Of a DNA stretch of 54,662 nt, positions 1 to 8,375 are shown one piece after another. The notes beneath the pieces are model-generated. The model saw nothing but the letters and a program-made list of their open reading frames with translations, did no database searches and was not told the DNA's origin. Both the position numbers and the translations under genes were made by a program. The stretch comes from Bacillota bacterium (GTDB lineage Bacteria; Bacillota; Clostridia; Acetivibrionales; DSM-1351). The number at the start of each line of letters is the position of its first letter. Positions within the stretch are counted from its first letter, which is position 1. The stretch covers positions 1 through 54,662 of the forward strand of contig JAEWAX010000006.1 of the NCBI GenBank assembly GCA_023391425.1, written 5' to 3'.

Positions 1-99
1 CAATCTGATGATGAGATTATACAATCACATAACAGTGATTTTGCCAAAAAGGCAAAGATGCTTCCAGTAACTTTTGTAATCAAAGCAAGAAAATTGTAA
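1..99 (+). CDS. C-terminal fragment of an unidentified protein, possibly a methyltransferase
   Basis: Frame 1 is open from the first base and stops with TAA at 97-99, giving the last 32 residues of a gene that begins outside the window. The tail (LPVTFVIKARKL) is basic and resembles the final beta strand and end of many class I SAM-dependent methyltransferases, but it is too short for a firm assignment. About 100 bases separate it from the next gene. The reading frame is fairly secure; the function is a guess. Confidence 0.4.
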   Translation, partial: QSDDEIIQSHNSDFAKKAKMLPVTFVIKARKL

Positions 100-200
100 G
101 AGTACATATAAATAGGCAAAATCAGAAGTTGATTTACTTCTTAATGGTTTTAAATAGTGAAGTAAATATTATTTATATTAACAGTAGGAGGAATTTTTTA

Positions 201-1019
201 ATGATTATAGATGGACATGCTCATGCATGTGGTATTTATGCTAATGCTAATAGCATAAAAAGGAATTTAGAAATGAAAGGCATTGATATGGTTGTACTAT
301 GTGCAGGAGAACCTGACAGTGATAAAAATTATACCTACCCAATGCTATCAAAAATATTTAGGGGACAGAGACTGGCATATGTATTTAATAAAATTATTCG
401 AAGGATAGTAAAAATAAAGCATACCTCTGATTATATAGATGAACAAAATGAAAAAGTTAGTAAACTGCAAAAGCAAATGCCTGATAAAATTATTAATGCA
501 TATTGGACGAATCCATTGGAAGTTGATTGCATAGATAAAATGGAAAGATTTTATACTACAAACGGTTTTAAAATGCTTAAATTACATCAATGTTGGACAC
601 CGTTTGATATTTGTTCTTCTAAAAGTATTGATATAATTATGTGGGCGACCAAGAAAAATTTACCCATTTTTATTCATCTTTTTTCAGATGAGCAGGTAAC
701 TAGTTTTGTAGATATAACAAATAAATTTATTGATACAACTTTTGTAGTCGGGCATATGATTGGATTTACTTCCATGAGTGATAAGTTGAAAAACCAAAAT
801 GTATATTTTGATATATCTGCACCACAATTATATTCGAAAACTATATTGGAAAGAGCAATTCATAAATTTGGCTACGAAAAGTTGGTATTAGGTTCTGATT
901 CCCCTTATGGTATAGACAATATTGCAAAAAATGTTGAAAGGTTGAAGACGTTATCGCTTACAGAAAATCAAATTAGATGTATCTGTGGAGAAAATCTTAT
1001 CAGAATACTACATTTGTAA
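201..1019 (+). CDS. Metal-dependent amidohydrolase (amidohydrolase_2-like TIM barrel)
   Basis: A predicted 272-residue cytoplasmic hydrolase. The barrel signatures appear in order: the N-terminal metal-binding DGHAH (H6, H8), LKLHQ near residue 129, FIHLF near 159, the GHM histidine near 185 and the closing GSDSPYG aspartate near 233. Members of this superfamily hydrolyse or decarboxylate small ring or amide compounds; the substrate cannot be told here. I choose ATG 201 because AGGAGG lies at 186-191 and the family starts right at the HxH strand; the open frame extends upstream to 129 without a ribosome-binding site. It resembles the amidohydrolase at 2664, suggesting related substrates or an old duplication. 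Confidence 0.85.
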   Translation: MIIDGHAHACGIYANANSIKRNLEMKGIDMVVLCAGEPDSDKNYTYPMLSKIFRGQRLAYVFNKIIRRIVKIKHTSDYIDEQNEKVSKLQKQMPDKIINAYWTNPLEVDCIDKMERFYTTNGFKMLKLHQCWTPFDICSSKSIDIIMWATKKNLPIFIHLFSDEQVTSFVDITNKFIDTTFVVGHMIGFTSMSDKLKNQNVYFDISAPQLYSKTILERAIHKFGYEKLVLGSDSPYGIDNIAKNVERLKTLSLTENQIRCICGENLIRILHL

Positions 1020-1081
1020 AAATAATTAGTATAATTTTTTTAATCGGTTGTGTCGCATCTTTAAATATAATGTGAACTACG

Positions 1082-1130
1082 GATTGTTAACAATCTTTAC
1101 CTTGCTCAGTTGTTTTAAAATTGCAAGGTA
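1082..1130. promoter_or_regulatory. Palindrome and inverted repeat upstream of an araC-type gene
   Basis: GATTGTTAACAATC at 1082-1095 is a perfect 14-base palindrome. It is followed by an 8-base inverted repeat, TACCTTGC at 1098-1105 and GCAAGGTA at 1123-1130. Both lie 50-95 bases before the GTG start at 1177. They are operator candidates, possibly for the AraC regulator itself. There is no direct evidence of binding. Confidence 0.4.
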
Positions 1131-1176
1131 GTCTTACTATATGTCTGTTATCCTTAATGAGTAAGGAGGGAGTGCA

Positions 1177-2073
1177 GTGGATTTTCTGAAACGAATGACC
1201 GAAGTGATTGACTATATCGAGGAGCATATTACCGAAAACTTTGACTTAAATGATGTCGCAAAAATAGTTTGTTGCAATGCATATCAATTTGGCAGAATTT
1301 TTTCATATGTAATTGGAATTTCTCTCACAGAATATATACGCAACAGACGGCTTTCTATTGCAGCGTTGGAATTACAAAGTGGGAATGTCAAAGTTATTGA
1401 TGTGGCTTTAAAATACGGTTACAATTCTCCAGAGTCATTCTCCCGTGCTTTTCGCGAAATGCATGGAATACCGCCAAGGGAAGCATGCACCTTAGGTGTT
1501 AAACTCAGAATGTATCCGCGTATCTCTTTTCATATTTCGATAAAAGGAGATGGAGACATGCAGTATCGTATAGAGGAAAAAGGTATTATAAAATGTGTTG
1601 GTGTTGTAAAAAACTTTGGTAAGTGGACATTGAACAAGGATGCTGAAAATTGGAAGGAAAAAATAGGGGAACGGTGGGCGTTTTGGGATGAGTTTCTCAA
1701 TGATGGAGTAAATTTGATTATACGCGACAAGTATAAGCTATATCGAGAGCCATTTTGGCAAATGGGAGTTACTAATTCGATTGAAAATGGTGACATTATT
1801 GAAGCAATTGGTGCAGAAGATGCGGGAGGAGATTATCCTGAACTTACTCGTTTTGAGGTACCTGCAAGCACATGGGCAGTTTTTACAGCAAAGGGTACAC
1901 TTAACCAAAAAGTTCACCCAGTTGATGCATTGACTACGCAAATATTTACAGAATGGCTGCCATCAAGTGGTTATGAGAAATCTATGGATTACGAGATTCA
2001 GGTATATGGGCCAGGTGACACAAAATCAGACGATTATTTTTGCGAAATCTGGATACCAGTAAGAAAAAAATAG
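1177..2073 (+). CDS. AraC-family regulator with C-terminal effector-binding (GyrI-like) domain
   Basis: A 298-residue predicted transcription factor. Residues 1-105 hold two helix-turn-helix motifs of the AraC/XylS type, including the signature ALKYGYNSPESFSRAFREMHG. After a linker, residues 125-298 look like the GyrI/AraC effector-binding fold that binds small hydrophobic or cationic molecules. The start is GTG 1177, with AAGGAGGG at 1163-1170. It stands alone in its transcription unit and is a clear paralogue of the regulator at 6566; the one at 10174 is more distant. Related proteins often control nearby transporters or modifying enzymes; the ligand is unknown. Confidence 0.9.
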   Translation: MDFLKRMTEVIDYIEEHITENFDLNDVAKIVCCNAYQFGRIFSYVIGISLTEYIRNRRLSIAALELQSGNVKVIDVALKYGYNSPESFSRAFREMHGIPPREACTLGVKLRMYPRISFHISIKGDGDMQYRIEEKGIIKCVGVVKNFGKWTLNKDAENWKEKIGERWAFWDEFLNDGVNLIIRDKYKLYREPFWQMGVTNSIENGDIIEAIGAEDAGGDYPELTRFEVPASTWAVFTAKGTLNQKVHPVDALTTQIFTEWLPSSGYEKSMDYEIQVYGPGDTKSDDYFCEIWIPVRKK

Positions 2074-2101
2074 ACGAAAAGAGTACCTAATAAAGAATTA
2101 T

Positions 2102-2157
2102 TTGACATTGATATAATGGAATATTATAATAAAATAAATATTACATATATGAAGTAA
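2102..2157 (+). promoter_or_regulatory. Sigma-A promoter with MarR operator-like site
   Basis: TTGACA at 2102-2107 and TATAAT at 2125-2130 are separated by 17 bases, a near-consensus promoter. Just downstream, 2142-2157 reads TACATATATGAAGTAA, sharing the CATATATGAARTAA core with the perfect palindrome before the next gene (2611-2632). The arrangement suggests that the MarR protein encoded at 2172 represses its own transcription. Confidence 0.65.
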
Positions 2158-2171
2158 ATGGTGGTGTTATA

Positions 2172-2597
2172 TTGGATAATGAGCTACTAAGAAGTATTTA
2201 TTTAAAAATAAACAATATATCTGATATTTCCTCTAAAGATTTTACAAAGACCTTATCGGGCTGTACGGCTACCGGGGTCCAGTTTGGTGTACTGAGAAAT
2301 ATACCTGAGAGTGGGGCGAAGATGTCAGAACTCGTGCAGAAGGTTAAATGTGCAGCCAGTAATATGACAAGTATAATCAAAAGGATGGAAAGGGATAGAT
2401 TAGTTACAACCTCAAAGAATTCAAATGATATGAGGGAAACATTCGTGTACTTGACTGAAAAGGGAAAGGACACGCTTAAAGAGATGGAAGTTCTGTATCA
2501 AGGATTTTTGACTAGAAGCTATGGAAGTCTTTCCTTAGAGGAGCAACATATTCTGAATTTATTACTTATAAAGCTTGAGGAGAATCTATCCAGATAA
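2172..2597 (+). CDS. MarR-family transcriptional regulator
   Basis: A 141-residue winged-helix regulator. Residues 35-100 contain the expected pattern: a first helix (GVLRNIP), the recognition region (VKCAASNMTSIIKRMERDRLV) and the wing with its DMRETFVYLTEKG ending. The start is TTG 2172, which gives the usual MarR length; only a weak GGTGG lies upstream. MarR proteins are typically dimers that release DNA on binding phenolic or oxidised ligands. A strong promoter precedes it and an amidohydrolase follows 66 bases after its stop, with an operator-like palindrome between them, so it probably controls that gene and itself. Confidence 0.9.
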   Translation: MDNELLRSIYLKINNISDISSKDFTKTLSGCTATGVQFGVLRNIPESGAKMSELVQKVKCAASNMTSIIKRMERDRLVTTSKNSNDMRETFVYLTEKGKDTLKEMEVLYQGFLTRSYGSLSLEEQHILNLLLIKLEENLSR

Positions 2598-2610
2598 TTT
2601 TTTTTGCAAA

Positions 2611-2632
2611 TTTATTTCATATATGAAATAAA
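2611..2632. promoter_or_regulatory. Perfect 22-base palindrome, likely MarR operator
   Basis: The arm TTTATTTCATA at 2611-2621 is followed directly by its exact reverse complement at 2622-2632. The site lies between the marR gene and the amidohydrolase, 31 bases before the latter's start. The central CATATATGAA is repeated beside the marR promoter. MarR dimers bind such AT-rich palindromes, so this is the best operator candidate for the pair. Confidence 0.6.
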
Positions 2633-2663
2633 AATAACAACACGATTTTAAGGAGTGGTAAAA

Positions 2664-3449
2664 ATGGTTATTGATGGTCATTCACATGTAGTATTGCCTA
2701 CTGAGAGGCATATTGCATGTATGGATGAAGCCGGAGTTGATAAGACTGTCTTATTCTCAACTTCTATTCATCCAGAGTTGGCAACTTCAACAGAAGAGTT
2801 CGATAAGGAAATGAATATTTTAGCTGAAATCGTTTCTGGAAAGAAAAACCCTACTGATGCAAGATTAAAAGCGATGAATGAACTATACGAGGTTATCAAA
2901 TTAAATCCTTCCAAATTCATAGGATTCGGTTCGGTACCATGGGGCTGGGGTCATAATGAAACCTGTACTTGGATACAAGATAATGTTATACCAAAGGATT
3001 TTGTTGGGCTTGGAGAGTTTACAGTGCCATCCGGTAAAATAATGAGCTTGGAAACGATGTTTTCAGCATCTACTGAATTTGGAAATTTACCTCTATGGAT
3101 ACATGCATTCTTTCCACTTGATTTTAATGATATAAAAGAAATCGCAATACTTGCAAAAAAATATCCTTGTGTGCCAGTGATTATAGGGCATTTGGGTGGA
3201 ATGAATTGGAGAGATACTATCGGGTTGGTAAAAAGCAGTTCTAATATGTATGTTGATTTATCTGCATTTTTTACTTCAATAGCATTAAGGTACACAATTC
3301 AGGAATTGCCACAAAGGAGTATTTTTGGTGTTGATATGCCCTATGGTGATTTAGTAGCATCAAGACTAGCTGTTGAAAGAGTTTGTGAAAGTGTAGCTGT
3401 TAGAGAACAGGTGCTAGGTGGAACGATTGCAGAACTATTGAAATTTTAA
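2664..3449 (+). CDS. Amidohydrolase-family metal-dependent hydrolase
   Basis: A 261-residue TIM-barrel hydrolase of the amidohydrolase_2 type. DGHSH (H6, H8) forms the first metal site, WIHAFF and IIGHLGG supply later histidines, and GVDMPYG carries the closing aspartate. The start is ATG 2664 because AAGGAG lies at 2650-2655 and the HxH strand starts immediately after; an upstream GTG at 2655 is less likely. It probably belongs to the marR transcription unit. A ligand-controlled MarR next to a hydrolase suggests breakdown of a small aromatic or lactone-like compound, but the substrate is unknown. Confidence 0.85.
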   Translation: MVIDGHSHVVLPTERHIACMDEAGVDKTVLFSTSIHPELATSTEEFDKEMNILAEIVSGKKNPTDARLKAMNELYEVIKLNPSKFIGFGSVPWGWGHNETCTWIQDNVIPKDFVGLGEFTVPSGKIMSLETMFSASTEFGNLPLWIHAFFPLDFNDIKEIAILAKKYPCVPVIIGHLGGMNWRDTIGLVKSSSNMYVDLSAFFTSIALRYTIQELPQRSIFGVDMPYGDLVASRLAVERVCESVAVREQVLGGTIAELLKF

Positions 3450-3520
3450 AGGTAATTAGTTTATATTGATTGAAGGTATAAGTATCGTGAAGGAGCCAAT
3501 ATTGACAAGGGGAGAAGAAA

Positions 3521-3871
3521 ATGACTATATTAGACAGATATTTCGAACTATCAGATTTAGCAGGTAATGATAAAAATGCTTTTCTAGAATTAGTAAGTTT
3601 ATTCTCAGAGCAATCTGTTTTATTTTCTGCAGATGGTACTAAAATGCGTGGGAAAAAGGAAATTATAAAGTTTTTTGAGGATTTCTTTAGTAAAAATGTG
3701 ATTTTAAAACACGTGTGGTCAACAAAAGAAACAGTAATTGGACTTGAGACTTCATGGGCTGTTGTCGGCAAGCGGATGGATGGAACTATTTTTGCACTGA
3801 AAGGTTTAGATACCGCAGAGTTGGATAACTGTGGAAAGATATTATCTTTAAAGGTTTGTATATCAAAGTGA
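3521..3871 (+). CDS. SnoaL/NTF2-like fold protein
   Basis: A 116-residue small protein with the N-terminal helix, the FSEQSVLFSADGTKMRGKKEI turn and the alternating strands typical of the NTF2-like cone fold (SnoaL-like). Such proteins are polyketide cyclases, dehydratases or small ligand binders; the role cannot be narrowed here. The start is ATG 3521 with GGGGAG at 3509-3514. It follows the amidohydrolase by 71 bases on the same strand and may be co-transcribed with it. Confidence 0.65.
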   Translation: MTILDRYFELSDLAGNDKNAFLELVSLFSEQSVLFSADGTKMRGKKEIIKFFEDFFSKNVILKHVWSTKETVIGLETSWAVVGKRMDGTIFALKGLDTAELDNCGKILSLKVCISK

Positions 3872-3916
3872 CTTTCTGGAGATTGCTTATGCCAAGAGGT
3901 AATCAGATGCACATAA

Positions 3917-3997
3917 AATAGTACCTTCGATTCGGGAAAAGGTTGGGGTAACTGGGGTAGAAGTGATGAGTATTCATTTAAAGCAATCATCGTATAA
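3917..3997 (+). pseudogene. C-terminal remnant of a lost gene
   Basis: After an in-frame TAA at 3914-3916 the frame is open for 26 codons to TAA at 3995-3997. It encodes a protein-like tail (GKGWGNWGRSDEYSFKAIIV) with no start codon or ribosome-binding site. It runs straight into the terminator stem at 3996, as the end of a real gene would. It is best read as the last piece of a deleted gene; the family is not recognised. Confidence 0.4.
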
Positions 3998-4043
3998 AAA
4001 ACCTATGTTTAAACAAAAGTTTTAACATAGGTTTTTTATATTT
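3996..4043. terminator. Bidirectional rho-independent terminator
   Basis: AAAAAACCTATGTT at 3996-4009 pairs perfectly with AACATAGGTTTTTT at 4024-4037 across a 14-base loop, with further T residues to 4050. The A run on one side and T run on the other allow termination in both directions. It separates the plus-strand genes from the MATE gene converging on the minus strand. The rest of 4044-4193 shows nothing clear. Confidence 0.8.
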
Positions 4044-4193
4044 ATTTTTTAAACTTGATAATATCACTAATCATGAGTGCAATAAAACATGGTAAGAAAT
4101 AGTTTTAAAAAATCTGCTGATAAAACAAAATCTACGCTCTTCATACTCACTAAGTAATTTACTCACTAAATTCCAAGTCATAATAATAAGTCA

Positions 4194-5564
4194 TTAATTA
4201 ATATTTAAGACATCCTTTTTAACAAAGGATTTATTCTCCCAAGCCCTCGAACGCCACCGGAAAAACATAATAATTCCCCGAAGCCACTCGTCTGAGACGA
4301 AGGCAATCCAAATCCCCGTCAAGCCCATACCAAAATAGATTCCTAAAATATATGAAAGCGGTATAGCAACGCCCCATGGAGATACCATGCTGAGAATTAC
4401 AGGGAATTTAACATCACCGGCTGCTTTGGAGGAGTTCATTATGACTAGGTTAAAAACTCTTCCAGGTTCTAAAAGTACGGCCAATGCCAGAAGTATGACT
4501 CCCTTGCTTACAATGTTTGGATTCTGGGTGAATAGGCTGAAAAATTGACGGTTGAATAACAAGATAAGAATAGAGGTTGCAAAGGCAATAAGAATTCCCA
4601 AACGTAAACTCCGTAAGCATATTTTATATGCCTGATCGTTTTCTCCTGCTCCGACCTTATGTCCCACCAATATCTGTGTACTCTGGCCCAGTGACATCCC
4701 CGTTATCATTATAAACCACATAATGTTGAAGGTAATTACCCTTGTAGTAAGCGCTTCTGTACCCAACATTGTTATAATGTATGTAATCACAAGCTGGGAT
4801 ATCTGGTAGGCAAAAACCTCACCGGCAGAAGGCATACCGATTTTTAATATGCTTACTACTATTTCCTTGTTAAAAGAGAGCATCTTACGAATAGAGATAT
4901 TAATCTTCATTTTCTTCATGATTACTGTCAATATAACAATTACTCCCAACGCTTGGCTGATAGATGTAGATATGGCCACACCCTTTACCCCCAATACAGG
5001 AATACCAAAAAGTCCAAAAAGTGCAAGACAATTTCCGCAAACATTTAGGATATTCATGCCCAAAGCGATAAACATAGCTGTTCTCGTATCACCATGACTT
5101 CTAAGTATCGCGGAACTAGCTGATAGCAATGCCTGGAGGAAGGAAAAGCCACCTATAATCCTAAGAAACTGCGTTCCATAGCCCATCAATTCCTTTGGAA
5201 GATTAATAATCTGTAATAACTGCGGTGAGAATATAATCAGAAGCAAACTCATCAACAATCCTAGAATACCATTCATCAGTAAGGAGTTTACTAAAGCTGC
5301 ATCTGCTTTTTCCCTTTCATTAGCTCCCAGGTATTGAGAGATAATAATGGTAGTCCCTGTAGCTACTACCGAATATACGATGAGTACCATGGAGAGAATT
5401 TGGTTGGCGGTGCCAACAGCAGCTACTGCATTTTCGGAGTAGTGGCTTAGCATGATTGTGTCTACATTTCCAAGTAACATCCTTAATAATGTTTCAACAA
5501 AAATTGGCCAGGTCAACCGTAACAATGTCATATTTTTTTCTTTTTTAGACTGTATAATATTCAT
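4194..5564 (-). CDS. MATE-family multidrug efflux transporter
   Basis: A 456-residue integral membrane protein with about 12 hydrophobic segments in two homologous halves, the usual size and layout of MATE exporters. The start region (LTWPIFVETLLRMLLGNVDTIMLSHYS) and the motif AVAAVGTANQI are characteristic of the DinF/NorM superfamily. These pumps exchange sodium ions or protons for cationic drugs or metabolites. ATG 5564 is the longest start; ATG 5531 (MTLLRLTWP) fits the family equally well, and neither has a good ribosome-binding site. It stands alone on the minus strand, divergent from the GNAT gene at 5875. Confidence 0.92.
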   Translation of the reverse strand: MNIIQSKKEKNMTLLRLTWPIFVETLLRMLLGNVDTIMLSHYSENAVAAVGTANQILSMVLIVYSVVATGTTIIISQYLGANEREKADAALVNSLLMNGILGLLMSLLLIIFSPQLLQIINLPKELMGYGTQFLRIIGGFSFLQALLSASSAILRSHGDTRTAMFIALGMNILNVCGNCLALFGLFGIPVLGVKGVAISTSISQALGVIVILTVIMKKMKINISIRKMLSFNKEIVVSILKIGMPSAGEVFAYQISQLVITYIITMLGTEALTTRVITFNIMWFIMITGMSLGQSTQILVGHKVGAGENDQAYKICLRSLRLGILIAFATSILILLFNRQFFSLFTQNPNIVSKGVILLALAVLLEPGRVFNLVIMNSSKAAGDVKFPVILSMVSPWGVAIPLSYILGIYFGMGLTGIWIAFVSDEWLRGIIMFFRWRSRAWENKSFVKKDVLNIN

Positions 5565-5763
5565 ATATTTATTGTTTTATATGCCTTCTTCTTTAATAAT
5601 AGGTGTAAATATAATTTATACTACTAAATTATCTGTGGAATCGCTATTCATTAATTGCTAAATACTGTTCATATATTGCTTTTATTGCTTTTTTTTCATT
5701 AAATCGACTAAAGCATACAGGAGATTATTCATTTATAAATTATTTGTGTATTTATGTAACAGT

Positions 5764-5818
5764 TTGACATATTTTTTTACAAAACGTACTATAATTATAC
5801 AAAACGTACTATAATCAT
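5764..5818 (+). promoter_or_regulatory. Promoter region with two tandem 20-base repeats
   Basis: The unit ACAAAACGTACTATAATTAT occurs at 5779-5798 and again at 5799-5818 with one base changed. Each copy carries a TATAAT -10 candidate (5790-5795 and 5810-5815). TTGACA lies at 5764-5769, 20 bases before the first -10, which is longer than optimal. The region precedes the GNAT gene. The repeats could be a duplicated promoter or a pair of regulator sites. Confidence 0.5.
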
Positions 5819-5874
5819 AAATGTAAAATACTGCTAAGTAATTTTGCAATATACGAATTGGAGGATAAAATAGA

Positions 5875-6390
5875 ATGTTAAGGTTAAGGCCATATAAATT
5901 AAGTGATGCAAAATTTATTGTTAAATGGATAGACAACGAAAAAGATTTTATGAAGTGGTGTGCTAATTTAATAGCATATCCTTTGACAGAAGAATCAATG
6001 AAGGGAACAAAAGAAAGTTTTGAAAATAATGAAAATGGATGGTTCTTTACTGCTCTGGATGAAAAAGGAATTCCTGTTGGATTCATAGCAATGATGAAAG
6101 CTGATTATGAAAGTAATAGTATACATTTTGGCTTTATTATTGTTGATTCATCAAAAAGAAATAAGGGTTTTGGAAAGCAAATGTTGAATCAGGCAATAAG
6201 ATATGCCTTTGAAATACTAAAGGTGAGAAGAGTAACATTAAAAGTTTTTGACAATAATCCAAGTGCCCATAGGTGTTATCAAGATGTAGGCTTTGTTGAT
6301 GAAAAGTATTTGGAAAAGGTATTTCCGTATAAAGATGAAATGTGGGGATGTTATGATATGGCTATAGAAAAATCATTAGATAGTGTATGA
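5875..6390 (+). CDS. GNAT-family N-acetyltransferase (RimJ/RimL-like)
   Basis: A 171-residue acetyltransferase of the GNAT fold. The acetyl-CoA pyrophosphate loop is seen as RNKGFGKQML near residue 105, followed by the conserved NPSAHRCYQDVGF helix-strand near 140. The overall form LRLRPYKLSDAKFIVKWI is typical of the RimJ/RimL branch, which acetylates protein N termini or small amines. ATG 5875 has GGAGG at 5860-5864. It appears monocistronic, transcribed from a promoter with tandem repeats. The substrate is unknown. Confidence 0.88.
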   Translation: MLRLRPYKLSDAKFIVKWIDNEKDFMKWCANLIAYPLTEESMKGTKESFENNENGWFFTALDEKGIPVGFIAMMKADYESNSIHFGFIIVDSSKRNKGFGKQMLNQAIRYAFEILKVRRVTLKVFDNNPSAHRCYQDVGFVDEKYLEKVFPYKDEMWGCYDMAIEKSLDSV

Positions 6391-6565
6391 ATATGCTTTA
6401 TAGGTGAATGATTTTGCATTCTTTATGTGTTGCTCCTTCTTTTTAAAGATATACAACAGACCCAATAAAGACCCTTGCAATTAAAAATAATTTCTACAAA
6501 ATGCGGCACCAAATGTCGAGTGGAATTGTCTTGAAAAAGGTATGATTTATCCAGGAGGAAATAGT

Positions 6566-7435
6566 ATGGATTGGGTTAAACAGTTGAATGAAGCAATAAA
6601 CTATATTGAGGAAAATCTTATAGGTGAAATTTCCTATGAGGCAATCTCAAGAATTGTAGGGTGTTCTATTTACAATTTTCAAAGAATGTTTTCATATATT
6701 GCAGATAAACCTTTATCAGAGTACATAAGAAGTAGGCGATTAACAATGGCTGCTTTTGATTTGCTAAACAGTACTGATAGAATAATAGACATTTCGATGA
6801 AGTATGGATATGAATCTCAAGATTCTTTTTCTCGTGCTTTTAAAAGTTTCCACGGTATACTACCTTCTTGTGTAAGAAATGAAACGGTTCAATTGAAATC
6901 CTGTCCAAAACTCTCCTTCCAAATAACAATAAAAGGGGAAAATCATATGAATTATCAAATTGAGCAATGGCCTGCATTTAAGGTGATGGGGATTTCACAC
7001 AAAATAAAAACTTCAACCGCATTTGAAGTTATTCCACAGATATGGAAAAAAGCGTGGAAGAATGGAACTATGAATAGGTTTATAAAGAAATTCCCGGATT
7101 ACAGACCTGCAGGATTTTTAGGGATTGCTTCTGATGGGCAATGGGGAGATTCCGACGAAATGAACTATATAATAGCAGTAACAAACCATGTGGATGTGCC
7201 TGAATGTAATCATGTACCTGTACTTGAAGGAATGAAAGAATTCTCTTACCCTGCCGCAATATGGGCGATTTTTGAAGCTAATGGCGAGTTGCCAGATGCA
7301 ACACAAAAGATCTATAAACAGTTTTACTCCGAATGGTTTCCTAATTCAGGATACGAGTTGGCAGACCTACCGGTTATTGAGTGTTACTTGCAGGAAAATC
7401 GTCAGGAAGTGTGGTTTGCGGTAGTAAAAAAATAG
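6566..7435 (+). CDS. AraC-family regulator with C-terminal effector-binding domain
   Basis: A 289-residue regulator: AraC DNA-binding domain at residues 1-105 (signature SMKYGYESQDSFSRAFKSFHG) and a GyrI-like ligand-binding domain from about 125 to the end. The start is ATG 6566 with AGGAGG at 6553-6558; the frame opens 8 codons earlier but without a ribosome-binding site. It is a close paralogue of the gene at 1177, matching along its whole length. The C39-like protein at 7452 follows after 16 bases and is probably translated from the same message, so it may be the regulator's target or partner. Confidence 0.9.
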   Translation: MDWVKQLNEAINYIEENLIGEISYEAISRIVGCSIYNFQRMFSYIADKPLSEYIRSRRLTMAAFDLLNSTDRIIDISMKYGYESQDSFSRAFKSFHGILPSCVRNETVQLKSCPKLSFQITIKGENHMNYQIEQWPAFKVMGISHKIKTSTAFEVIPQIWKKAWKNGTMNRFIKKFPDYRPAGFLGIASDGQWGDSDEMNYIIAVTNHVDVPECNHVPVLEGMKEFSYPAAIWAIFEANGELPDATQKIYKQFYSEWFPNSGYELADLPVIECYLQENRQEVWFAVVKK

Positions 7436-7451
7436 ATGAAGTGAGGATGTC

Positions 7452-8120
7452 ATGAATTATTCATTTATATCAGACTTTTGTAAAGAGGGCAACAGAATAT
7501 TTATTAAAATACCATTCAATGTCTGGGATATTTGTAAGGTAAAAGGTAATATTCCTGTTAGGGTTGTAATTGGTGATATAGCCTTTGAATGTAAACTTAT
7601 TCCTAAGGGTAATGGAGAATATGTGATTCCGGTTAATAAGGATGTTCTTGGAGAATTAAATTCAGGAATTGAACATAGTGTTCAATTTACTTTGTTAAAG
7701 CAGCTGACAAGAATAAATAATAACAGCCCTTATAGCAAAGATAACCCAATTAGGCATATTGAAAGTATTGGCTACATAAGACAACCTGATAAAGGCTGTT
7801 GTGGACAGACATGTCTTGCAATGCTTGCTGGAATTTCTGTTGAAGAAGTAATAAAGATAATGAAAAGTAATAAGTGGCAAGCTAGTTATAGCAAAGTGCT
7901 TGAAACTCTGGACTATTTTGGTTTCTCATATAAAAAAACTGTTTACACTTATGGCAAAAAAGTGGAGTTTCCAAAGTGCTGCATTATAAATGTAAGGGGA
8001 ATGCCAAAAAGCCACTTATTAGTTTATTTCGATGGCGTATTTTATGACCCGACTTCAGGAGTTACACAGGACTATCAATATGATAGTATTATAAGCTATA
8101 TAGAAATTACAGAATTCTAA
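7452..8120 (+). CDS. DUF1905-like domain fused to a C39/papain-like cysteine peptidase domain
   Basis: A 222-residue two-part protein. Residues 5-85 resemble DUF1905, a small beta barrel, with the pattern IKIPFNVWDICKVKGNIPVRVVI followed by GDIAFECKLIPKGNGEYVIPVNK. Residues 105-205 look like a C39-type papain fold: Q111, GCCGQTCLAM with catalytic Cys117, His188 in KSHLLVYF and Asp199 in FYDPTSG. C39 domains cleave double-glycine leaders in bacteriocin exporters or act as free peptidases. No signal peptide is visible. ATG 7452 has GTGAGG at 7440-7445. The domain combination is unusual, and activity is inferred only from the triad. Confidence 0.6.
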   Translation: MNYSFISDFCKEGNRIFIKIPFNVWDICKVKGNIPVRVVIGDIAFECKLIPKGNGEYVIPVNKDVLGELNSGIEHSVQFTLLKQLTRINNNSPYSKDNPIRHIESIGYIRQPDKGCCGQTCLAMLAGISVEEVIKIMKSNKWQASYSKVLETLDYFGFSYKKTVYTYGKKVEFPKCCIINVRGMPKSHLLVYFDGVFYDPTSGVTQDYQYDSIISYIEITEF

Positions 8121-8375
8121 GAAACATGAAAAAGCAGGTAGACCCTTGCATGTTTGCACAAAAACATACTTTTGATATAATGAACTTTTCTATATGATTA
8201 CAATGCAAATATACAGAATGTTGAAAATTGTGCACCTTATATATAAGATGCTATAAAAAAGGTGAGTAAAGCTGATGTCGGCTTATGATAAAGAAAACGG
8301 AATATGCCCTATTGATTCTTCGTCACGAATATCATCAAATACCACCCGAAGTTAAGTATTATAGGAGGGATGTAA

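Noticed and set aside
3400..3990. Minus-strand open frame of 196 codons
   Set aside because: It lies antisense to the SnoaL-like gene, has no ribosome-binding site and low-complexity, Phe/Ser-rich composition.
8275..8355. 26-codon ORF with a fair ribosome-binding site (GGTGAG)
   Set aside because: Too short to judge, next to a pseudogene and with no recognisable features; may be a remnant.
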